The position numbers and the translations under genes were made by a program. 64,000 nt of DNA, taken from positions 62,001-126,000 of the forward strand of contig JASANG010002790.1 in the NCBI GenBank assembly GCA_030248215.1. Reading direction: 5' to 3'. The notes under the pieces are model-generated. The model was not told where the DNA came from, ran no database searches, and saw nothing but the letters and a program-made list of their open reading frames with translations. Below, one piece after another: positions 32,850 to 45,234 of the stretch (the stretch's first letter is position 1; each line of letters starts with the position of its first letter). The DNA is from Enoplolaimus lenunculus (lineage: Eukaryota > Nematoda > Enoplea > Enoplida > Thoracostomopsidae).

Positions 32850-34685
32850 TACAGATGCATCACATATCCAAAAAAATTTACATATATATGTATTACAGGT
32901 TGCATTCAGAATTCCGGTTCCCGAAATTTTTTCACTTTCCGATCCCGGTAAATTTTTACCACAACAAAAAAAATACAAATTTAGAAAACCTGTCGAAAAC
33001 TAATATATTTGCACTTTCCCCACAAGAATATCTTTCCACATTCATGAGTGATTTATTCAATGATGGATCCAGGGAGGATGGATGGGTGCATCCCCCGCCG
33101 GCCTTGCCGCGCTACATTTTAAGATGAAAATGGTTCATCTTTAGAGTTACAATATATTAATTAGCCAAATAGGTTACCAATATATCGAGGTTACATCACA
33201 AATTCAAAATTTTTGCGGCTTCATCGCAATTGTGCACAATCTTAACGGCAAAAAGGTTTGCTAAAGACGCATTTTAAAGTTGTAAAATTTCGAAATGCAA
33301 AAAGTATCTTCCGCCGCCGACAAATCAACGATACACAACTGGATTTCCTTGCTGACTGGAATTTGGAGTTGGGTCTTTAAGAGTAAAAGGTTTTTCGGAA
33401 AAAACACGAGTGGTTTGTGCCTCACAGCGTTTTCAAGCTGTATAACTGAATATCTTGCGCTAAAAAATTTTGAAAATTCGAATGGTGTGTTTTTGAAGTG
33501 CGGTCACATGGTATTTCTTTCAAGTTAAACAATACATGAAAACTGCGCTGAAGCTAAATAATTCTAGTTTAGTACAATTCGCGTTCGTTCAAGCCTCAAA
33601 CGATAGATAAGACATGGTTTTTCAATTTCATGCTGTTTAACATCTTTTACGTTCGTGCCCCGTCTCCCTGATCCATTGAGGGGGTGCTTGTTAAATTTTG
33701 AAGGCAACAGTTTTAATATCATGCAACATTTTTATTTCTGATACTTTATCAAAGTTCACTTCATCTATTTAGGTAGAGCTTTAGCAAATGGTTCAAGTCG
33801 TTTCTCCAATCTTGTTTACTAAATTTCCGGCGTATAGTTTGGGTGAAAATTTTTTGTTAGCACAAAAGACTGCACATTTTGCTACACTGTAAAGCTGTGG
33901 CCAGGTGTGCTTTATTCACAATAATTTGTTACAGCTTGAGGTTGAGCCTATTTTATGCAAACAAACAATTGAAAAAATAAACAAATCCTTCGCAACGACT
34001 GGCAAACTTGACGTATTATATTAATATACAACAGGTTGGTTTTGCAAACATTACAAATATTTTGGTTGTGTGAGAAAAATGGTTCTATTTTTATCAAGTA
34101 AAGAATATAGTCTTCTTGCAGATATTATTACTGATATTATTAAAAGCCCGTAAAAAATGTTGGCATGATTCAAACAGTACACGTAACAGTTATGGTAGCA
34201 GCCTATTTGCTGAGCGGTGCGCTGAAATTAGTGCAATTTCGTACTGGTATCAGATGACTAGACAAAAATGCTGCAATGCTTGAATTAAATGTTCAGAAAC
34301 TGTAGCAGGTAAGCGTGCGTTACGCATATTTCTTGTAGGCCATGAATAGATGAGAGGATTGACAAAATTTTAAGCGGAGCACGACAGGAATTTGCACATG
34401 ATTTTACAAGCGGACCCTGAAACTTTTGTACGGGGCCAAACTTATTCTGGAATGGAGGCGGTGCTTACTGAAGCCTCTGTGCTTGAGTGAATGATCATTG
34501 GTCTTGTGATGTGGGTTTTTATTGGTGCCATGTTTACGTGACCTTTGTACGAATTGTGTTACAACCAATAATCTCCCTGTACTCCTTTTTTGACTCTTTC
34601 ACTGAGTGCCTTGTGCGTCTTACATTCTCAACAGGATAAAATGACACCCTCGCATTGGCTGCACAAATTATATCGAAATGAGTTA
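32850..34685. other. Presumed intron, nothing firm
   Basis: AT-rich. ATGGATCCAGGGAGGATGGAT at 33062 and CCCCGTCTCCCTGATCCATT at 33659 resemble hAT-type MITE ends and a similar phrase at 24700, but no complete element could be delimited. Confidence 0.35.
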
Positions 34686-35127
34686 CTGTCGTGTCCTGAG
34701 TAGGAGGGCGGACTGATATTAATTTAACTTCTCCAGAGGGTACCCCCTTGTTGTTCGGGTACGGACTGTTTTTTATTTTTAGCCCGCCCTACGCCACCCC
34801 TCGTTACCGATATACATCCAGTATTACAACTATCCGTTGAAGTAAACGTTTATTTGTCCTGTATCAAAAGCTTGAGTGATAATGCATGTTCATACTTAGG
34901 AATTATTTGCCAAACTTAAGTGCATTTTAAATTTTCGAACTCGACATATTTGGTTCTAGTATCATTTATACACTGCAATTAGTAATAATTGACATTTATG
35001 GAGTTTAAATAGGGTTTAGAGACTCTATCCGCTTGCGCACACTTATTACGAATACAGAATCCTATTGATTGGAACTTAAAACAGGGAGCCCCCTTTTATT
35101 ACCCCCCGTTTTTTCGGGTAACTACAG
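34686..35127 (-). mobile_element. TA-flanked MITE B, copy 3 (diverged)
   Basis: The left CTGTCGTGTCCTGAGTAGGA is eroded; the right TTTTTTCGGGTAACTACAG is better. TA on both sides. Internal blocks CAGAGGGTACCCCC and GACTCTATCCGCTTGCG are conserved. 442 bp, inverse orientation. Confidence 0.82.
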
Positions 35128-35419
35128 TACACTTAAAATTGCTTCTTAATTTCAGCATCGTTATTTGTTGTTGTGGGGCGCTTTAAAAGGTTTTTTGACA
35201 ATCAAGCTTTTTTATCCGTACTTCATTAAATTGAAATTGCGAAGACTGAATATTTAGTTTTCCTTCTACTTTGAAATTTTGATAAAATGAAATAAATTAA
35301 CATCGTGAACCTGGCATTTTTTTAGCACCTTAATCGATACTTACATGCTGTAAAAGTAGTATTTTTGACTCTACTCTCAAATGAGTAACACTCATATCAA
35401 CAGTTAGAGCGGTCTGGTA

Positions 35420-36265
35420 CTTAAGGCTTTGTTTAATGAACGCTTTGGACAAATATTTCTGAAATATAAGACAAATCTGTTGGAAATACAAGACAAAAGT
35501 TTTCCAAGGAAACGACTTCCAAAATTGGGGTTAAAGCTCAACCGAATACTTAATTTTACAACCTAAGATACATTCATGACGTAAAGTTAAGTAGGAGGAG
35601 CCCGAACTCATCTCGAAATATCCTTGAAATTTGATTATTTATATATACTCCTAAGAATATAAACCGAACACCTGTTCTACATATACTATAGTGACCCGAA
35701 TAAGAGGGGTATTGACAGGGGGTCCCCATTTTGAGTCCCAATTAATAGGAGTTCGTATCCCTAATACGAGTCTGCAAGCGGATAGATTCCCTAAACACTA
35801 ATTAGAGCACATAAATGTCACTTATCCCAAGATGTAGTACATAAATGACTTCTAGAACAAAATATACTTGAGTTCGAAACTTTAAAGCATACTTAGTTTT
35901 GAAAGAACATTCTTAAGATAACCTTGCATTATCGCTCAAGGTTTTAATACAAGAAAAAATAAACGTTTAATTCAACGGATAGTTGCAACACCGAATATAT
36001 ATCAGTAAAGGAGGGCGTGTTATAAATAAATAACAGTCCGTAACCGAATAACAGGGGTTACAATCTGGAGAAGCCAAGAAAATTAGTCTGGAATAGAAGA
36101 TAACTATTTCTACAACAAAGAAATTTATGTTTTATAAATGAGCAAAAGTAATTTCTTGAATATAAGAAGTTTATAAGATTTAACCATTGCAGACACGAAT
36201 ATATCCTGAAAAGATAAGAAAGTATGGGTCTTAACATTTCAAGAAACTTATTTAGTGTGTAGTAC
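35420..36265. mobile_element. Dispersed repeat F, copy 1, split by a MITE B copy
   Basis: CAAATATTTCTGAAATATAAG, AAGCTCAACC...ACAACCTAAGATACATTCA, GATTATTTATATATACTC, then (after the insertion) AGTAATTTCTTGAATATAAG and CATTTCAAGAAACTTATTT follow the order seen at 48590-49350. The insertion of MITE B at 35686 accounts for the extra ~410 bases. Confidence 0.7.
35686..36100 (+). mobile_element. TA-flanked MITE B, copy 4, nested in repeat F, right end eroded
   Basis: The left CTATAGTGACCCGAATAAGA is preceded by TA. Internal blocks follow the consensus, but the right terminus is degraded (GAAGCCAAGAAAATTAGTCT). It interrupts repeat F. Confidence 0.8.
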
Positions 36266-36269
36266 TTGT

Positions 36270-37051
36270 CCTTTTAGTTCGAACAGGGTTTACTGATATT
36301 GGCAACTGGTGATATGTGCTACACCTATTTAAGAATACGGTCACAGACTGTAAATCCTGCATGCTTTATGTATTTAGAATCAAATTAATAATTAACAATT
36401 ATACACGAACATTTTGCAAACCAATGCAGAAATTAAACGTTTTGTTTTATTGAACAATTTAAAGAACTTTAATTTTGTGTCTTTATGCTGTGTAGAATAT
36501 TCTAGTGAAATTTGAGTTTTTGCTTTAAGTAGAAACTGTTCAACAGTGCAGCTTATTCTATGATTATGAGAGTTATTAGTAGACGCGAAACATATAGTTG
36601 AAAGAGTTTCAGAAAATCAGTTCGCCTATTTCACCGTTGCCCTGCTGTTAAATTGCCGGTGCTTATTGAAACATTCATAGTTTGATTATGCGAAATATAG
36701 CAGTTGATTATATATAAATAGTTTTAATGACAATATAATATGTTCTCGAATTTTTAAATATTTGCAGAATTTGTATAATTTTTAAAACAATTTTGAAGAC
36801 AGAGCTGTGAAACTAACCAAATTGGACAATTTGTACTATGTCAGGAGACGCCTGTTTCTTAGTATTATGGCACGTAGTCTAAGACTGCAACATACTCAAG
36901 CCCAAACAGTCGGCTACCTAAAGTTGTATCAGTTTTGGGTGTCTGTGGCTCTGGCTTCTCAAAACATTGGAATTTTAGAATACTTGATGATGATTTTATA
37001 AACATTAAGGAGCTTGGCGTCGGGTGCTCGTGCCCGGAAACTCTCTTTTGT
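36270..37051. other. Presumed intron, nothing recognised
   Basis: AT-rich; the open frame at 36807-37001 has no supporting signal. Confidence 0.35.
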
Positions 37052-37207
37052 GGCCTATGTTACTTTAAGGGGCGTCCAGGTTTGTGGTGGGTCTATAAAA
37101 AAGTTGGTTTAGATTTTAGATTACATTTTTTGCAACGCTTAGGCTTAGGCTTAGGCTTAGGAATACGCTCTTAATCTACTGTTACGCGCCTCAAAGTAAC
37201 ATTGGCC
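37052..37207. mobile_element. TIR element T carrying TTAGGC repeats, complete copy
   Basis: The left GGCCTATGTTACTTTAAGGG and the right end, which is the inverse of GGCCAATGTTACTTTGAGGC, form ~23-bp terminal repeats. The flanks TCTTTTGT (37044-37051) and TCCTTTGT (37208-37215) are a 7/8 match, suggesting an 8-bp hAT-type target duplication. The interior holds four TTAGGC units at 37139-37162. Confidence 0.75.
37139..37162 (+). repeat. (TTAGGC)4 telomere-type array inside element T
   Basis: Perfect hexamers, immediately followed by AATACGCTC. TTAGGC is the telomere repeat of nematodes. Confidence 0.9.
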
Positions 37208-37501
37208 TCCTTTGTTATGCGTTCGGTTTACAATCAGTGTCGTAAAATTCTGAAATAGTTTTCATTTTCAATTTATCAAATGGCTTAGAGTTAGAGACAG
37301 TGAGCTTGTGTATTGTAAACCTGGCAATTTTGCAGTATTTTTGCAGTAGGATCACCAGCCACAGATATAGAGTACCGGCACAAGTAACAGCCATTTGTAC
37401 GCTGACAGTTTTTCTACCGGTGTTCCGGTCCGGTAGTCACAAAAACGTGGTCCGGTTATGGCCGAACGGCGACGACGGCCCTGGCCATGCAGAATTATGT
37501 A

Positions 37502-37687
37502 CACTGCAAAAAATGGCGAGTCGGTCCACGAGACTACCAAACTGAGTCATATTTGATTTCACCAGAGTCAAATTCGACTCACTGAATCGCACGTTTGACT
37601 CACTCGGAGTCGAATTCGACTCCGATTGTGTAGTCCCGTAGAGCCTATTTCGAAGAGAGTCAATTTGACTAACCGTTTTTTGCAGTG
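37502..37687. mobile_element. Foldback MITE E, complete copy 2
   Basis: CACTGCAAAAAATGGCGAGTC ... GACTAACCGTTTTTTGCAGTG, flanked by TA on both sides; 186 bp. The interior alternates GAGTC and GACTC. The GC-rich 37350-37500 block directly to its left is not part of it and remains unexplained. Confidence 0.85.
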
Positions 37688-37689
37688 TA

Positions 37690-38477
37690 TGTTTCTGAAC
37701 TGTGAATTATAAAGCCTTGCGTTTCATTTTCAAACTCAGCCGAGTACTTCTGTACGGACGGCAGTGCTCGAAGGTTATATTAAAAACAAGTTAAAGACAA
37801 ATTACAAAGAAATTTACGGATCGTCGAGCCGCTCGCTGCAGCTGCAACCACGTAAGATTAAATTTTTACGTTGCATTTAAACACCAGAATAGCGTCTTGT
37901 GCGTTCCTCTTCCACTGCTAAATCTAAAATTGTAATATTTCTCTGGATTTTCGCTCGCTTCGCTTGCTAATTATGGCTGTATATAGGGGCCGTACTGGCT
38001 ACTGTGTCACACGTCTATAATACTCTAAACTAATGATAGTTGATCTCCATCCAGAAAATTCCAAGTTCGTCGTCGAAACAAACCAACACACATTTAATAA
38101 TTGTTCTATAAGTTTCAACGGAATAATTTATAGCGAAAGTGCGAAAATAACGCGGAACAGAACTAGAAACAGTTGTTAACTGTTAGAAAGCGATTGATTC
38201 AACGCAAACATAGACGACAATACTCGCTGAACTTTAATTGAAGTTTTTTTGTTGTGTTCCTTTTTTCATTGTCAGTATCTCATGTTTGTTTAATGTTGTT
38301 TTATTTATGATTAATTTAATATTCAAAATTGCAATGCCATAGTTAGGCTGTACAACTTTACCAAAAACACACCCATTATCAGCAATTGTTAGTAGAACAG
38401 GGGCGAGATTTTTTATGCTGGGTCAGTGAAATTTTTTTAGCGCAGAATTGTTGCAATGCTTTTGAAATAATTGTCGG
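37690..38477. other. Presumed intron, nothing recognised
   Basis: No exon or repeat could be supported. Confidence 0.35.
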
Positions 38478-39017
38478 TTATGGCCTTGCGAATGTTGAAT
38501 TTTTTAAAGGATATGCTCTATCGGACGTTGTCTGGAGCGGGGTCACCTGGTGTCTGTCACCACTCAGGAGTTATATGGGTGGTAGTTGGGGCTTGCGAAA
38601 GTTGAATTTTGTTAACGAATATGGTCTATCGGACGTTGTCTGGGGCGGGATCACCTGATGTCTGGTACCACTCGGGAGTTATATGAGTGGTAGTTGGGGC
38701 TTGCGAAAGTTGAATTTTTTAACGGATATGGTCTATCGGACGTTGTCCGGGGTGGGATCACCTGGTGTCTGGTACCACTCGGGAGTTATATGGGTGGTAG
38801 TTGGGGCTTGCGAAAGTTGAATTTTTTAACGGATATGGTCTATCGGACGTTGTCCGGGGCGAGATCACCTGGTGTCTTGTACCACTCGGGAGTTATATGG
38901 TTGGTAGTTGGGGCTTGCGAAAGTTGAATTTTGTTAACGGATATGGTCTATCGGACGTTGTCCAGGGCGGGGTCACCTGGTGTCTGGTACCACTCGGGAG
39001 TTATATGAGTGGTAGTT
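38478..39017 (+). repeat. 107/108-bp tandem repeat, five units
   Basis: The landmark TCGGACGTTGTC recurs at 38521, 38629, 38736, 38843 and 38951 (spacing 108, 107, 107, 108). Units share GGGGCTTGCGAAAGTTGAAT and CACTCGGGAGTTATATG. The first unit is the most divergent. Long frames stay open across units because 108 is 36 codons, but the 107-bp spacings break the frame. Confidence 0.95.
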
Positions 39018-40138
39018 TCCGCATTTTACAGAACGCAATGCTGAATTGTAACAAGCGCAGCGAAGATCTAAATTTTTACACAGAGACCGCGTACACATAT
39101 TTGGTGAAATGTTACATCTTTATGGTTCTATTTGGGCGTTAAAGCAAAACGCGTTTCCCGAACGATTTCGCAGAGTCCCATCTGTGTATATAAGCATAGT
39201 TTGCATTGGGTTCGCTAAATTTGAAAATTTCGTAGAATTTCTATGCCTTGGTAGTATATATTATATTATGCTTTTTGAACTTCACATTGGATCGTTGTTA
39301 CGTTCATTCTAAACTATAATATGCCTGACGTAAGCGCTGACACTAAACGTTGTTGTTAGCACTGAACCGTTAGGCAGGCCTGTAGCCAGCTCATTTTGCT
39401 ATGGGATCTAAATGTTTTTCAGGAGGGAATACAAGAGTTATTGTTGACTTTACAAGCAAGGTTGAAAATTTTCTATGGTGGGGGCCAAACAATTTCCACG
39501 GTACCTGAGAGCTCTCCTTGTCCCGATTGGCTACGGGTGCGAATAAGCAAAAACAAATAGCTTTTGAAACTGCACAATTTAATCACTACAGAATTCAAGT
39601 GGTAATCATTTTAAAATTATGAAAATAAATTTTGACGTTTACGGTAATAGAATCGTGGCGTTAAAACGTCAAGAAGAAGATATATCAATTGGGAAAATCT
39701 GTATACATTATGGCGCAAATCAGGCACCGAAAAAAATCCATCGTATACCTTAAAGTAGAAAGACTTATATGTTGGAAAGAATCTTAAACGACACCAGCCG
39801 CAATGTTTTTAAAATGATTTCAAAGACAAAATTCAGTTTTGAGTGGGCTCTGTGTGGTGGCACCTATGTTTTCATATATATGGAAATCCACATTTAAGTT
39901 AAAATCAAGTTTTGTCCATACACTGTACTGAACTGCTCCGAATGAATTCTTCTTTAAACGTTACTGTTGTATTGTCAAACGTTCCATCTAAATTATGTGT
40001 TAGCATTTGCAAATTTAAATGTTGTTTTTGTTTTTAAAAAACTGCCCTTTAATCTGCGTAGCTTCGTTATTCTGAGCTCAAATGACAAGCCAAACACTCC
40101 ATTAATCTATTGTTTTATTCAATCTTGCAATGCAATTA
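39018..40138. other. Presumed intron, nothing recognised
   Basis: AT-rich, no supported element or exon. Confidence 0.35.
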
Positions 40139-40562
40139 CTGCAGTGATCCGAATATGAAACGGATTTGATATTTCTTTTAGCTCCACAGAAGGCGCTCTC
40201 TGTTATTTGGTTACAGACTGCTATTTATTTTAAATTCACCCCATGCACATGGACCCGACACCATTCGTCTGGTATTCTTTGTTTTCGACAGAACTGAGTA
40301 GCTCTGAAGCATTTTTTTGATTCCCGTGCCCGTTAATAGTGTAATTCTGTATTTAATGAAGTTTATGCGGGTTGTCTGATTGTTCTTACATAGACCATTT
40401 ACTGATTTGGTTTCTTTTATGGACTGTAACTAAGACTTATGGATTCTATCCATTTACGGACTCTTAATTAGGCATACAAATACATATCGATTGGACTTGA
40501 AGATGAGAACCGTTCTTTCATTATCCCACTCTGTTATCCCCTTTATATATGGTTAATTACAG
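40139..40562 (-). mobile_element. TA-flanked MITE B, copy 5 (old)
   Basis: CTGCAGTGATCCGAATATGA ... GGTTAATTACAG with TA on both sides; about 424 bp. Internal blocks are recognisable (GGTTACAGACTGCTATTTAT, GATTCTATCCATTTACGGAC) but strongly diverged, the oldest copy in the window. Confidence 0.7.
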
Positions 40563-40794
40563 TATACAAGAGATGTGAAGAGATTTTTGCGAAAATTTAT
40601 AATGACTTCATGCTTAATGCTGCAAGAACCTTACGTGACACATGCGAATGCTGTCAATAGATATATGTCCAAAGCGTATACATGTAAACATTTTTTAAAT
40701 GTTTTCAACCCAGGTGTTGAAACCCTTCAGTTTGTTTTATCTAAATTTTGAACTATAATTGAAAATGGATGAAACGTTTTTCTTCGCGACCACA

Positions 40795-40897
40795 ATAGAG
40801 TAAAGCTTAATGTTTAGACTAATTTTTTGCTTAAGCTTACGCTTATTCCCGGACTTACGATTAGAAATATGCTTATATTACTGTTACGACCCTGTTA
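40795..40897 (+). mobile_element. TTAGGC-carrying element U, short copy
   Basis: AATAGAGTAAAGCTTAATG, TTTAGACTAATTTTTTGCTT, then a decayed hexamer stretch, then ATATGCTTATATTACTGTTACG. The same flanks frame the expanded array at 43505-43720. Confidence 0.6.
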
Positions 40898-42479
40898 CAT
40901 TCGCCCAAACTGTAAAGGAAATCTGTGGTGTACTATTTTTTCGTGCGTTCACAAAGACAGATTTCACCGAAGCTTACATTTATACAAATTTTCCTCTACT
41001 TAAGTTGAACCTTTAACACTGTCTGAACAAATCATTTTTGCAATTTCAATGCGGTGTATTTTATTTATTCTAAACCAAGTGTTTAATTTGTACCGCCACG
41101 TTTTACCAATAATTACGCAACTAGTGCAATAATAATAGGCATAGTACGATTTAAATATTGCTGCACACAGATAATTTTTTTACTCGCAATTGCACCAAAA
41201 ACCTCTATTAGCGTTGGTTTTCAAGTATCTTTGGCGTGCCGTTCTGCCGTTTAAGGTCTTGCTATATTCTGTTCAGTGTCTTTGTTTTCAAATTTTTCAT
41301 TTTCATTATCGGGGCTTTGCAGAATAGAAAACAAGTTTGACGGTCCGAAAAGATTTTTTTCACGTGGCGTAAGAGTGCACAACGCTTTGAAATGCTCAAT
41401 GTCTGCAGTACGTTCCACATGCCTGCGCATTGATGCTGAGAATTCTTTTTTAAATTTTTTAAAGCCACAACACTGATAGTGTCGCAATATATGTTTAACT
41501 AAAAAATAAAGTGAAATTAAATAAAAAATTTTAGAAAAATAAAAAATGTTCTACGAAAATTTGAGAGGAACGCAGTAGAGAATAGTGGTAATAGGTGTAT
41601 GCTTGAAGTTTACCGCTGAAATGTCGCAAGCGCAAGTGTTATTGTATAGTGTTTTGAATTTTGAAAAATTTTAAATGCCCTGACTGCTAAGCTTTGGTAT
41701 TAGCGTAGTGATACTTGTGAACGCAGCAACCAGAACTGAAAGGTTCCGGAGCCGGCGATCAACAAACTTTGCCGAAGTTGGAGCTTAAATGTCGGAAAAG
41801 AAATCAAGTGAAATTGTTAAAAACTTTGGATTTCGGGTTTATTTTTAAAACTTTCGACAATTTTCTCGTTAAAACTACCAACATTTAAAAGGAACCTACT
41901 GAATGATACAATATTTGTAAAATTAAAAAAATTCACTGCCAGAATTACCGAAAACTTCGCCAAAATTCAACTGGAGGCTGAGTTTGGTTTTCAACCGGAG
42001 CCGAGACCGAAGGTCGATCGATTTGCAGCCGGAGCCGGAAGCAAACTTCCGGCAGTACCTTCTTAGATTGACTTCATCATCAAGCACTCTTAGTTAGTCA
42101 ACTATATACGATTGTTGCTGGAAGAATAGTCATGTGCATCAAAAAATTCGACATATTTCGTTTACTACTACGTGCTAATGTCGCACCGTGATTAGCTGTT
42201 TTGGCTGGCGTCTTTTCTCACCTAACTGACAATTTTAGTTTTAGTTTGTTCGTTTGCAGGAATATGTGACAAACGTTATGTCTAGGCAAAAAGAGTTAAA
42301 ACCGAGGTACAGCGACTGAAGTAGTATTTTTTCACCGTCTTCGGGTGGTGACTCTTGTGTTTTGTCCAGGCAATGATCAAAGAAATACGTCTTATAAATA
42401 AAGAAGAATATACATGCGGTCAATCTTGGATACGAACTATTCTTTAATTTATTTTCAACAAATTTGCTTATCTTTAGTA
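40898..42479. other. Presumed intron, nothing firm
   Basis: A CCGGAGCCG-rich patch at 41745-42055 (CCGGAGCCGGCG, CCGGAGCCGAGACCG, CAGCCGGAGCCGGAAGC) looks like a decayed GC-rich minisatellite. CACCGTCTTCGGGTGGTGAC at 42331 recurs as CACCGCCCTCGGGTGGTGAC at 48098. Confidence 0.35.
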
Positions 42480-42881
42480 CTGTATTGACCCGAATAAGAG
42501 GGGGTAATAAGTGGGGGTCCCCATTTTGGGTCCGAATCAATAGGAGTCCGTATTCCTAATAAGAGTCCGTAAGCGGATAGAGTCTCTAAACCATAATTAG
42601 AGTCCATAAATGTCAATTAACCCTAATTGTAGCGCATAAATAACTCCAGAACCAAATAATTTGAGTTCGAAACTTTAAAGCGTACTTTTTGAAAGCACCC
42701 CTTGAATTATCGCTCAAACTATTGACTCAAGACAAATAAATGCAGTACCGAATATATATCAGTAACGAAGGGCGGCGGAGCGTGGGTTAAAAACAAATCA
42801 CAGTCCGTAACCGAATAACAAGGGGGTACCCTCTGGAGAGGCCAAATAAATATCAGCCCCCTCTTATTCGGGTCAATACAG
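42480..42881 (+). mobile_element. TA-flanked MITE B, copy 6
   Basis: CTGTATTGACCCGAATAAGA ... CTCTTATTCGGGTCAATACAG; both ends perfect and TA-flanked. It is 402 bp, with an internal deletion of about 30 bases near AAATAAATGCAGTACC. It best defines the terminal repeat. Confidence 0.95.
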
Positions 42882-42883
42882 TA

Positions 42884-43504
42884 AGTAAAGTATATTTGGG
42901 TACTCAATTGAATAAAAGTTGTCGTTTGTGCTTTTATGCACACTTGTGCAGTCAGTTAGTAAACTCTGCTTTGGTAACTTGCGCCAAAGAGCACCTTGCT
43001 ACCCAGTATGCCGAGAGCACGACTGCAGTTTCGGTCGTTCATCGAAGCATTACTTCATAGTTTCGCTTAACAGAGCTCACCCATGGTCAATTTTAAGACC
43101 AGAGTAGGAAACAATTTTATAATCAACTTAAACAAGAGTCACAAAAGTCAGTTCTTTTACAAATGCGCGATATCACATCGAAAACTGTGTGAGGTGAATA
43201 AAAATCTTCGTAGAGCAATAGTTATAGAAATATTTTGCTTTGGTTATAAATATTGAGTTATCCAATGAACATGACTGTTAATGACAAAATAACGAGAAAC
43301 TCTAAAAATAACTGTTTGGCAAACACCTATTCTTCGCATAGGGTGTAAATGCAAGCTTATATGTTGGGGATTGTACGTTGTTAAGGATTTCGTGTGATAA
43401 TACGGAGCCTGATTCGAGCTTCGGTTCCATATTTCCAAACCTGTAGGTATATACAAACCGATCGGCCCATGTATTGAACAGGGCGGGATCCTTTTCCGGA
43501 GGGC
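42884..43504. other. Presumed intron, nothing recognised
   Basis: No exon or repeat could be supported. Confidence 0.35.
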
Positions 43505-43720
43505 TATAATAGAGTCAGTTTAAGCTTTAGACTAATTTTTTGCTTTAGGCATAGGCTTAGGCTTAGGCTTAGGCTTAGGAATAGGCTCATTCATACGCTT
43601 AGGCTTATGCTGAGGCTTAGGCTTAGGCTTAGGCTTAGGAATAGACTCATTCATACGCTTAGGCTTAGACTTAGGCTGTGGAATATGCTTATACTACTGT
43701 TTCGCCCCTGTTCTATACAT
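43505..43720 (+). mobile_element. Element U with two expanded TTAGGC arrays
   Basis: AATAGAGTCAGTTTAAGCTT and TTTAGACTAATTTTTTGCTT precede TTAGGC arrays at about 43550-43585 and 43615-43640. A spacer ATAGGCTCATTCATACGC is itself duplicated. GGAATATGCTTATACTACTG then TTTCGCCCCTG closes the element. Compared with the short copy at 40795, the hexamer part is greatly expanded. Confidence 0.7.
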
Positions 43721-45234
43721 GGGTCAACCGCTCTGCTTTCAATTGCTTGGCTTGTGGTGACTCTTTGTCGTGCAATCAAAATGCAGCTTGTTTGTTTTTA
43801 ATCTCATTGCAAGCAAAGTAAGGGTTGTGCTGTAGTTTACTGTGCTGGATTTCGTGCTCAAAAAGAATCTTTTAAGAATTCATGGCTAAGTTTCTTACTA
43901 TTTAAACGCACAAATGCTTCATATAATTTAGAGTTGGAAGTGTAATAGCAAGAATTGAATATTTGTATAACATTTTAAAGATAGCTTCTTCGCGGCTAAC
44001 GCAGTATATTCAATAAATATGATCGTAAACGTTCGATACCTCTAATCACTTGACTTCACAGTTTTCAAAATATTGCATATTATATAAATGATAAATTGTT
44101 GGCGTCATCGGACGCTAGTAACACCTCCATCATCTGCTGTCACCAATAACTACAATGAAACATGGCATGCAACAATAATTCAGCCAGAATTATGGTGAAT
44201 ATTTATTTATTAATGCTGCTTTTAGACAAAGGAATCCGTTATACTTGAGATAGGCGTTAATATTCACCCATTCGATTTGAAGTTGGCAATTTTAAACTTA
44301 TACCACCTATTACAGTGGCGGATCTTGGATTTTTCGGCAGGAAAGAATCATATTTGTGTTGCGAAATTTCACAGTTTTTTAATGCTCGTGTTTAGCTAAA
44401 TTTCAAATATTTTCAGACTGACCAGTTAAGCCAAAGACGCTTTCTGGTCACTTCGCATTAATTCATCGCTGCAGATGAACCGTTTGCATTGTAAAATTTT
44501 TATTTCGGCAAGAGCGGTAAGGGATACAACCCTCACCTTCACGTCTAAGTATGCGCCACTGCCTCTTAACGGGGTCCAAATGAATCTGAACGCTTGTTAT
44601 ATCGTTTTTAGTTTACAAAACCAGGTTTTCTCAACGACTGTTTGCCAATTTAAGGCTAAAGTATTATCTTATGTTTTATTTTGTCGTACTTTTTAAATTA
44701 ATGTTCCCAACAAATTGGAGCGAGAATTTGCAATATTAGTATTACCAAATATGCAAAATCACTTTTACATAATAGTATGCAACTAACATGGGGGTCTATT
44801 TCATGCACAATGCAAGTTGTATTTCAATAAATAGACTGTCGTTACCTTAGAATATAAGCCGAGCAGTATGTGTCAGAAGCATGGTGTAATTAGCGTTATC
44901 GCGAAATTGGTGCCAACTTAAATTAGGGGACAATCCGAAATTGCAAGTCACGGTGCGTACGTTCCTTCGTACTTTGAATGTACTCAGTTTCATACTCTTG
45001 TTATACATAAAATGCATTATCCACTCTTGGTATCACTAACTTAAGTTCAACAAAACACACATGTAATTTTACTCGAATCAGACGTGTAAATTTTTAATAA
45101 CTGTTTTCTTCGTTGCTAATTACCATATATTTTATTAATTTATTAATGCCGAAACTTTATGTTCCTAATTTTGGATAAACGCTCAATTTTGTACACCACC
45201 AAATTTTGCATATAAGAAAAACATCAAAACAAAG
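43721..45234. other. Presumed intron, nothing firm
   Basis: CAGTGGCGGATCTTGGAT at 44313 resembles the left end of the hAT-type MITE at 47362, but no right end was found. Otherwise AT-rich and featureless. Confidence 0.35.

Noticed and set aside
38386-39142. Repetitive 77-113 codon frames as a possible repeat protein
   Set aside because: The 107-bp spacings shift the frame between units, and no frame spans the array.
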